DNA of 8,134 bases from Coprenecus sp964640305 (GTDB taxonomy: Bacteria > Bacteroidota > Bacteroidia > Bacteroidales > UBA932): NCBI GenBank assembly GCA_964640305.1, contig CAZXFF010000066.1:1-8134 (forward strand). Direction: 5' to 3'. A model generated the notes under the pieces. It saw only the letters and a program-made list of their open reading frames with translations, was not told the origin of the DNA and searched no databases. Position 1 is the first letter of the stretch, and the number at the start of each line of letters is the position of its first letter. The position numbers were made by a program, and so were the translations under genes. Below, in pieces: positions 1 to 4,125 of the stretch.

Positions 1-989
1 TGATGAATGTGCTCCGCAAAGGCGGTAACTTCAGCGAACTTGCAGCCGCATATTCAAACGACAAGAATCCCAATGTGGAAAACCCCGGAGACATAGGCTG
101 GATGACCCAGACCATGATGATCAACGGTATGCAGGAAGTGCTGACCATGAAACCCGGCACATTCGCGAAAATAAGGACCGATTACGGTATCCACATAGTT
201 ACGGTAACCGAAAGGACCGCTCCCGTAAAGAAGGTACAGATTGCGCTTCTCACAAAAGAAGCCATACCCAGCAACGAAACACACCAGTACTACTACGCAC
301 AGGCAAATGATCTGGCTTCAAGGTCAGAAGGGAAGATAGAAAACTTCGACAGGATAACTGCGGAAGAGGATCTTCCTGTAATTCCTGCCAACAATGTACT
401 TCAGAGCTCCAGGCAGATTTCCAGATATAACGATGCACGCGAAGTAATCCGCTGGATTTATGACGACAAGACAAAAGCCGGAGATGTTTCACAGATTATC
501 GATGTGGACAACAAAGTATACTTCGTAGTAGCTGTCAAAGCTATCAGGGAAGACGGCTATGCTTCGGTAAACGATGTCGCAAGTACCATCAGATACCAGC
601 TCATGAGCGAGAAACGTGCCGAGAAACTCAAAAATGAAGTTGCATCCAAAGTTAAAGGTCTTACCGACATGAAAGCTGTAGCCGATGCACTGAACCAGAC
701 AGTCAGCACAAGAAACGGCATCACATTCGGTTCCATGTTCAATACCTCTACCGAACCTTCATTCATCGGTGCTGTTTCTGCCGCTGAACCCGGCAAGATA
801 TCAGGACCTGTTGCAGGAAACATCGGTGTTTACGTATTCAACGTAACAAACCGTGAAACTGGTGCTTTCTATACCGAAAGCGATGCCCACATCAGAACAC
901 AGCAGATTCAGAGCTACCAGATAAATTCCCTGACTCCCATATTTGTTGAAAGGGGCAATATAAAAGACAACAGAGCCAGATTCTTCTAA
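1..989 (+). CDS. PpiD/SurA-like peptidyl-prolyl isomerase, C-terminal part (5' end outside window)
   Basis: This is the C-terminal part (about 328 residues visible) of a parvulin-type prolyl isomerase that would help fold exported proteins in the periplasm. The frame is open to the window edge, so the ATG at position 3 is probably internal. Residues 7-70, counted from that ATG, look like the end of a PpiC/parvulin domain: a GGNF...LA segment, GDIGW at 29-33 and DYGIHIV at 60-66. Residues about 155-215 resemble the second, degenerate parvulin-like region of PpiD proteins. Bacteroidota PpiD homologues are, from memory, around 700 residues with an N-terminal membrane anchor, so about half is missing here. 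SurA is the alternative, but the long C-terminal extension fits PpiD better. The stop lies 3 nt before thyA, suggesting co-transcription. Family assignment is good; the exact subfamily is inferred. Confidence 0.82.
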   Translation, partial: MNVLRKGGNFSELAAAYSNDKNPNVENPGDIGWMTQTMMINGMQEVLTMKPGTFAKIRTDYGIHIVTVTERTAPVKKVQIALLTKEAIPSNETHQYYYAQANDLASRSEGKIENFDRITAEEDLPVIPANNVLQSSRQISRYNDAREVIRWIYDDKTKAGDVSQIIDVDNKVYFVVAVKAIREDGYASVNDVASTIRYQLMSEKRAEKLKNEVASKVKGLTDMKAVADALNQTVSTRNGITFGSMFNTSTEPSFIGAVSAAEPGKISGPVAGNIGVYVFNVTNRETGAFYTESDAHIRTQQIQSYQINSLTPIFVERGNIKDNRARFF

Positions 990-992
990 CAG

Positions 993-1787
993 ATGAAACA
1001 GTATCTGGACCTGATGAGACATATCCGGAAGTGCGGTGTCCTGAAAGGAGACCGCACCGGTACCGGAACACAGTCTGTCTTCGGTTACCAGATGCGTTTC
1101 AATCTTTCCGAAGGGTTTCCGCTCCTTACAACCAAGAAAGTACACCTGAAGTCCATAATATACGAACTGCTGTGGTTCATAAAAGGAGATACAAACATCA
1201 AGTATCTGCATGACCATAACGTTACTATCTGGGACGAATGGGCAGATGAAAACGGAGACCTCGGACCCGTGTACGGACACCAATGGCGCTCATGGCCCGC
1301 TCCTGACGGCAAATCCATTGACCAACTGGCAGGCGTACTCGAATCCCTAAAAAAAACACCGGACTCAAGACGACACATCGTTTCAGCATGGAATCCTGCA
1401 GAAGTAGACAAGATGGCACTGCCTCCTTGCCATTCCCTTTTCCAGTTCTACGTTGCAGAAGGAAAACTGTCCTGCCAGCTCTATCAGCGGAGCGCAGACG
1501 TTTTTCTGGGAGTACCTTTCAACATTGCATCCTATGCACTCCTCACCATGATGGTGGCCAGGGATTGCGGTTACTCTCCAGGGGAATTCATCCATACACT
1601 AGGAGATGCCCACATATACCTCAACCACTTTGAGCAGGTAGAAGAGCAGCTTTCCAGAACGCCTCGTACATTGCCTAAAATGAGTCTTAACCCTGAAATA
1701 AAATCATTATTTGACTTCAGATACGAGGATTTTACACTAACAGGCTATGATCCATACCCTGCTATAAAGGCACCAATCGCAGTATGA
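993..1787 (+). CDS. thyA: Thymidylate synthase
   Basis: ThyA methylates dUMP to dTMP in the cytoplasm, using 5,10-methylene-tetrahydrofolate as both carbon donor and reductant, and releases dihydrofolate. The protein is 264 residues, the same length as the E. coli enzyme, and aligns with it end to end by eye. Key residues are present: R21 in DRTGTGT, R126-R127 in DSRR, the catalytic nucleophile C146 in PPCHS, R166-S167 and D169 in QRSADV, N177, and H207/Y209 near the C-terminal dUMP site. The C-terminus (KAPIAV) matches the family's mobile cap, which ends in a hydrophobic residue. The start gives the canonical MKQYL N-terminus. The gene begins 3 nt after the ppiD-like stop and its TGA overlaps the folA start (ATGA). 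Nothing suggests damage. Confidence 0.98.
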   Translation: MKQYLDLMRHIRKCGVLKGDRTGTGTQSVFGYQMRFNLSEGFPLLTTKKVHLKSIIYELLWFIKGDTNIKYLHDHNVTIWDEWADENGDLGPVYGHQWRSWPAPDGKSIDQLAGVLESLKKTPDSRRHIVSAWNPAEVDKMALPPCHSLFQFYVAEGKLSCQLYQRSADVFLGVPFNIASYALLTMMVARDCGYSPGEFIHTLGDAHIYLNHFEQVEEQLSRTPRTLPKMSLNPEIKSLFDFRYEDFTLTGYDPYPAIKAPIAV

Positions 1788-2278
1788 TTTCCATAATCGT
1801 TGCAATATCGGCAAACAATGCCATAGGAAAAGGGAACAGCATGCCTTGGCACATCCCGGAAGATCTTAAATATTTCAAAAGGACAACCATGGGACACCCT
1901 GTAATTATGGGTTACAATACATTCCGGTCTCTTGGGGGAAAACCTTTGCCTGGCAGAAAGAACATAGTCGTCAGCACGAGACAGACACCGGGACTGCACG
2001 ACGGAGCTGAGTTTTTCAGTTCACTGCAGGACGCAATCAATGTGGCAGAACAAGACAGCAGTGAAATATTCCTTATCGGAGGAGGACACCTGTATAGAAG
2101 TTCTATAGACCTTGCGGACAGACTGTACATCACAAAAATAGACACAGTAATTGACAATGCTGACACCTTTTTCCCGGAAATATCTGAGGAAAAATGGAGA
2201 GAAACGTCAGACTCGGGCACCATACACGATGAAAAGAGCGGTCTGAATGTAAGATTTACTGTTTATGACAGGATATGA
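1784..2278 (+). CDS. folA: Dihydrofolate reductase
   Basis: FolA reduces dihydrofolate to tetrahydrofolate with NADPH and recycles the dihydrofolate made by ThyA, so the neighbouring genes form one cycle. It is the target of trimethoprim. The 164-residue length is typical. Visible landmarks are the Met20-loop region with AIGKGNSMPW at 13-22, the catalytic acid D27 in PEDLKYFK, VIMG at 40-43, PLPGRK at 54-59, and IGGG at 98-101 before Y104. The start codon overlaps the thyA stop by 4 nt, which implies translational coupling. Oddly, the residue after VIMG is tyrosine (Y44), where E. coli has R44, and the residue after IGGG is histidine (H102), where E. coli has R98. Both E. coli arginines contact the NADPH 2'-phosphate. 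No hairpin lies between folA and the tRNA gene, so transcripts probably continue into it. Confidence 0.96.
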   Translation: MISIIVAISANNAIGKGNSMPWHIPEDLKYFKRTTMGHPVIMGYNTFRSLGGKPLPGRKNIVVSTRQTPGLHDGAEFFSSLQDAINVAEQDSSEIFLIGGGHLYRSSIDLADRLYITKIDTVIDNADTFFPEISEEKWRETSDSGTIHDEKSGLNVRFTVYDRI

Positions 2279-2280
2279 GG

Positions 2281-2312
2281 TTTGTAAATTCAGGAAGTTT
2301 GGATTATATTTG
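2281..2312 (+). promoter_or_regulatory. Bacteroides-type promoter for tRNA-Ala
   Basis: A TTTG at 2281-2284 is followed, after 20 bp, by TATATTTG at 2305-2312. This matches the -33 TTTG and -7 TAnnTTTG elements with 19-21 bp spacing described for Bacteroides. It starts 2 nt after the folA stop and would initiate about 15-20 nt before the mature tRNA. The tRNA could therefore be made independently of the upstream operon. Confidence 0.75.
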
Positions 2313-2335
2313 CGCAAGGGAAACCTGAAATAAAT

Positions 2336-2409
2336 GGGGCATTAGCTCATCTGGCTAGAGCGCGACACTGGCAGTGTCGAGGTAATCGGTTCGAGTCCGA
2401 TATGCTCCA
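2336..2409 (+). tRNA. tRNA-Ala (anticodon GGC)
   Basis: A complete cloverleaf can be drawn by eye. The acceptor stem pairs GGGGCAT with ATGCTCC (one G-U pair). The D arm is GCTC...GAGC. The anticodon stem CGACA/TGTCG encloses the loop CTGGCAG, giving anticodon GGC, which reads alanine GCC codons. The T arm is ATCGG-TTCGAGT-CCGAT, and the discriminator base is A at 2409. The CCA tail is not encoded, so it must be added by tRNA nucleotidyltransferase. The gene lies between a strong upstream promoter and a downstream hairpin terminator. Confidence 0.97.
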
Positions 2410-2423
2410 CAAACATAAAAGAT

Positions 2424-2470
2424 GCGGACCTGGACGAAAATATCTAGTTTTCCACAGTCCGCTTTTTTTT
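2424..2470 (+). terminator. Intrinsic terminator after tRNA-Ala and the folate operon
   Basis: GCGGAC at 2424-2429 pairs perfectly with GTCCGC at 2457-2462. The stem can extend inward through TGG/CCA past a small internal loop, and GAAAA/TTTTC can pair near the apex. Eight consecutive T residues follow at 2463-2470. This is the first terminator seen downstream of the ppiD-like, thyA, folA and tRNA genes. Read on the minus strand, the same hairpin is followed by a weaker T-rich stretch, so it may also work in reverse. Confidence 0.88.
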
Positions 2471-2549
2471 AAAGATTTTTCTATTAACCCAATACCTTTA
2501 ACAACCTTTTCCGCGAATTCCCGGTCCGTGCCCGCATCTTTGTTTCATG
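2424..2549 (-). ncRNA. Candidate small minus-strand transcript (tentative)
   Basis: This tentative RNA runs from just after the orphan minus-strand promoter to the reverse side of the tRNA terminator hairpin, about 125 nt. Its predicted 5' end can form a small GCAT/ATGC hairpin, and the palindrome at 2511-2524 could form a second stem. The transcript would also begin almost directly at an ATG (2548) opening a 16-codon frame that stops at 2498, so a leaderless peptide is an alternative. It rests only on the promoter match and terminator position; no RNA family is recognised. Confidence 0.22.
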
Positions 2550-2554
2550 CTATA

Positions 2555-2586
2555 CAAAGTTAGGTACGGGAATAATGAGATGCAAA
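2555..2586 (-). promoter_or_regulatory. Orphan Bacteroides-type promoter on the minus strand
   Basis: Read on the minus strand, TTTG (2586-2583) is followed after exactly 20 bp by TAACTTTG (2562-2555), a full match to the -33/-7 pattern described for Bacteroides. It would initiate near 2549 and transcribe toward the tRNA terminator. Just upstream on the same strand is TTGACA (2614-2609), 17 bp, then TAAGAT (2591-2586), which resembles a sigma-70 promoter and may be coincidence. No annotated gene lies downstream on this strand. Confidence 0.45.
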
Positions 2587-2640
2587 TCTTACAGTATTAA
2601 CAGGAAACTGTCAAGTGTCTGAAAATAAGGAGGCGCTGCA

Positions 2641-2693
2641 ATAAAAAATATAACATGGCCGGACAATCGCATTTTTTCCTGCATTACCCGGCC
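2641..2693 (-). terminator. Probable terminator of the small lipoprotein gene
   Basis: On the minus strand, GGCCGG (2693-2688) pairs with CCGGCC (2662-2657), and the stem extends through GC-rich and AAT/ATT pairs with a one-base bulge. A T-rich run follows at about 2650-2641. The hairpin starts about 20 nt after the lipoprotein stop codon, which is the expected place. The T run is interrupted, so efficiency is uncertain. Confidence 0.55.
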
Positions 2694-2711
2694 TAAAGGA
2701 CAAGAAAATTT

Positions 2712-3122
2712 CTAATATAGATGCTGAACCTTGAAATTTACTTTTTCTGTCTTTACTTTTTTCGTATCTGAACTCACATAATCCCCGTCCCATGAACTGG
2801 TAACAAGTGCAAATGTCGCAGAAGTATTCTCAAGAATAGGTATAATATGGCCGTTCACCGAAATGTTTCCCCTAAGCAATGCCATTTTGCTGTCAAACCA
2901 TTTTATAGCATCGGATTCAGTGCCTGTAAACGAATTCTTCTGTGTAGAAGGGTCAAACTGGGTCTCGCTGGTTACATATGCCTGGAGGTACAGGTTCGCG
3001 CTGAAATTAGTAGATCCTTCCTGGAATTCAATCCAGTAAACTGATGTCTCTATTTCCTCGCAAGAGGAAAAACTTATCAACGCAACAAATGCTGCGAGAA
3101 TAAAAAGAAATGATTTTTTCAT
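2712..3122 (-). CDS. Small lipoprotein of unknown function
   Basis: This predicted 136-residue protein is not recognised. The N-terminus is a clear lipoprotein signal: KK at residues 2-3, a hydrophobic core at about 5-17, and a lipobox-like SFSSC ending at C21, which would be lipidated. Two glutamates directly follow the cysteine, and acidic residues there can act as surface-export signals in some Bacteroidota, so the outer membrane is likely and surface exposure possible. The mature part (about 115 residues) is rich in Ser, Thr and aromatic residues, suggesting a beta-rich fold; this is inference. The start at 3122 was chosen over an upstream in-frame ATG at 3206 because it places the KK-hydrophobic-Cys signal at the N-terminus and lies downstream of a -7 box. 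A hairpin follows the stop codon, and the gene appears to be a single-gene unit. Confidence 0.8.
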   Translation of the reverse strand: MKKSFLFILAAFVALISFSSCEEIETSVYWIEFQEGSTNFSANLYLQAYVTSETQFDPSTQKNSFTGTESDAIKWFDSKMALLRGNISVNGHIIPILENTSATFALVTSSWDGDYVSSDTKKVKTEKVNFKVQHLY

Positions 3123-3143
3123 AAAAAGCAGTTTATATTTTTT

Positions 3144-3151
3144 CAAATATA
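3144..3151 (-). promoter_or_regulatory. -7 box for the small lipoprotein gene
   Basis: On the minus strand this reads TATATTTG, an exact TAnnTTTG match, 21 nt upstream of the start codon at 3122. No TTTG is found at the expected -33 distance, so the promoter would be weaker or aided by a factor. It supports the start at 3122, since the alternative start at 3206 lies upstream of it. Confidence 0.55.
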
Positions 3152-3162
3152 GAAATTTTTCT

Positions 3163-3189
3163 TTTGACACTATGAAAATTATACTTTTG
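3163..3189 (+). promoter_or_regulatory. Promoter for the acetyltransferase-crcB unit
   Basis: TACTTTTG at 3182-3189 is an exact TAnnTTTG match, 19 nt upstream of the start codon at 3209. The closest upstream TTTG is at 3163-3166, only 15 bp away rather than the usual 19-21, so the -33 element is imperfect. The 5' leader would be only about a dozen bases, too short for a riboswitch. Confidence 0.55.
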
Positions 3190-3208
3190 CAATAAAAATT
3201 ACGCATAA

Positions 3209-3742
3209 ATGAACACTGGATTCACTTTCAGGAAAGCCAAGGCTGCAGATGCTGACAGGATATGGGAGATATTGCTTCAGGCAAAAGCAATGATGAAAAG
3301 GGAAGGGCGCATGCAATGGGATGAAAACTACCCCACAAGGGAGCTTGTAGACGAGGATATAAAGAAAGGCATAGGCTATGTCCTGTGCGACAATACTGAA
3401 AACACTTCAACTGTGATTGCCTACGGTGCCGTTGTGTTTGACGGTGAACAGGTTTACGATACAATAGAAGGAGAATGGCTCTCTCATGGTAAATACGTGG
3501 TATTGCACAGGCTTGCCGTCGCTGATGAAGCAAAAGGGAAAGGAATTTCCGGCCGATATCTCCTTGAAGTGGAAAATCTGGCATTGGAAAACGGAATACA
3601 CAGTTTCAAATGTGATACCAGAGAAGACAATTCCTATATGCTGAAAAGCTTCAGGAAATTCGGATTCATACCCTGCGGAACTGTCTATTACGGAAAAGGC
3701 AGCAGGCTTGCTTTCGAAAAATTACTTGAAAAAGACTCTTAA
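3209..3742 (+). CDS. GNAT-family N-acetyltransferase
   Basis: This 177-residue protein looks like a GCN5-related N-acetyltransferase, which moves an acetyl group from acetyl-CoA to an amine; the substrate cannot be told from the sequence. The N-terminus (FTFRKAKAADADRIWEIL) is the usual first strand and helix. Residues 97-104 (VVLHRLAV) form the central strand, followed by AKGKGISGR (108-116), the pyrophosphate-binding loop of motif A. The C-terminal part has CDTREDN at 135-141 and FRKFGF at 148-153, the usual asparagine and KxGF region of motif B. The protein is complete and of normal length. It starts 19 nt after a -7 box and ends 1 nt before the crcB start, so the two are almost certainly co-transcribed. 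Any functional link to fluoride export is unknown. Confidence 0.88.
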   Translation: MNTGFTFRKAKAADADRIWEILLQAKAMMKREGRMQWDENYPTRELVDEDIKKGIGYVLCDNTENTSTVIAYGAVVFDGEQVYDTIEGEWLSHGKYVVLHRLAVADEAKGKGISGRYLLEVENLALENGIHSFKCDTREDNSYMLKSFRKFGFIPCGTVYYGKGSRLAFEKLLEKDS

Positions 3743-3743
3743 G

Positions 3744-4121
3744 ATGTTCAGGACAATTCTATTGATAGGTGCCGGCAGTTTTGTCGGCGGCATTGCCAGA
3801 TATCTTCTGTCAAGGGCAATACAGACTGGGGCAGGAAGCGGTTTTCCTTGGGGTACTTTCGTTGTAAACGTTACAGGCTGCCTCATTATAGGTATTATGT
3901 ACGGATTGTTTGAAAAAGAAACAGTGATGAATCCAGACACAAGACTATTCCTTACAGTGGGTCTGTGCGGAGGATTCACCACTTTTTCCACATTCATCCA
4001 CGAGAACTACAATCTGTTTACAAGCGGGAACTTTCTGCAGTCCGGGATTTACTCTGTATCCAGTTTTGCCCTCGGACTATGCGTAGCATATCTCGGACAT
4101 TACATTGTGAAGATTCTCTGA
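3744..4121 (+). CDS. crcB: CrcB/Fluc fluoride ion channel
   Basis: CrcB is an inner-membrane channel that lets fluoride leave the cell and so protects enzymes such as enolase and pyrophosphatase. The 125-residue length is typical. Four membrane segments can be seen at about 3-24, 38-55, 67-90 and 98-122. Family motifs are present: GGIARY at 15-20, GTFVVNVTG at 37-45 with pore-lining N42, and GLCGGFTTFSTF at 73-84 with F81 and F84 in place of the two fluoride-coordinating phenylalanines. A single gene fits the dual-topology homodimer form. An upstream in-frame ATG at 3708 lies inside the acetyltransferase gene; the start at 3744 was preferred because it gives the normal N-terminus and lies 1 nt after that stop. 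No separate promoter, riboswitch or terminator was seen; the stop is 4 nt from the convergent gene's stop. Confidence 0.95.
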   Translation: MFRTILLIGAGSFVGGIARYLLSRAIQTGAGSGFPWGTFVVNVTGCLIIGIMYGLFEKETVMNPDTRLFLTVGLCGGFTTFSTFIHENYNLFTSGNFLQSGIYSVSSFALGLCVAYLGHYIVKIL

Positions 4122-4125
4122 AAGT

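Larger units (their letters stand above)
2471..2711. other. Structured intergenic spacer without a convincing gene
   Basis: This 241-bp gap lies between the tRNA terminator and the end of the minus-strand lipoprotein gene. It holds no convincing coding sequence. It contains an imperfect palindrome at 2511-2524 centred on GAATTC, the inverted repeats CTTTGT/ACAAAG (2538-2543 and 2554-2559), GCATCT/AGATGC (2534-2539 and 2578-2583) and ACAGT/ACTGT (2591-2595 and 2607-2611), a minus-strand promoter-like site, an AAGGAGG at 2626-2632 and a terminator-like hairpin at 2657-2693. No tRNA-end duplication or integrase gene indicates an integrated element. It could be a small RNA locus or a relic of a dispersed repeat. 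Confidence 0.6.

Noticed and set aside
936..943. CATATTTG as a possible thyA promoter inside the ppiD-like gene
   Set aside because: The first base does not fit TAnnTTTG and there is no TTTG at the right distance upstream.
2342..2544. Minus-strand open frame of about 65 codons with a protein-like stretch (GTDREFAEKVVKGIG), running across the tRNA
   Set aside because: It follows an in-frame TGA with no ATG, GTG or TTG start ahead of the protein-like part, and its end is antisense to the tRNA. A gene relic cannot be excluded, but it is not supported as a gene.
2586..2614. Minus-strand TTGACA, 17 bp, TAAGAT as a sigma-70 promoter
   Set aside because: Bacteroidota primary sigma factors recognise a different pattern. 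It is noted beside the better match at 2555-2586 but not called separately.
2655..2696. 13-codon plus-strand frame downstream of an AAGGAGG at 2626-2632
   Set aside because: The AAGGAGG is 22 nt from the ATG, too far to act as its ribosome site, and the frame coincides with the terminator-like hairpin.
2336..2711. tRNA-Ala as an integration site with a mobile element downstream
   Set aside because: No repeat of the tRNA 3' end was found in the spacer, and there is no integrase or cargo gene; the next genes look like ordinary chromosome.
3123..3206. Upstream in-frame start for the small lipoprotein at 3206
   Set aside because: It would put 28 residues ahead of a clear signal peptide and would lie upstream of the likely -7 box.
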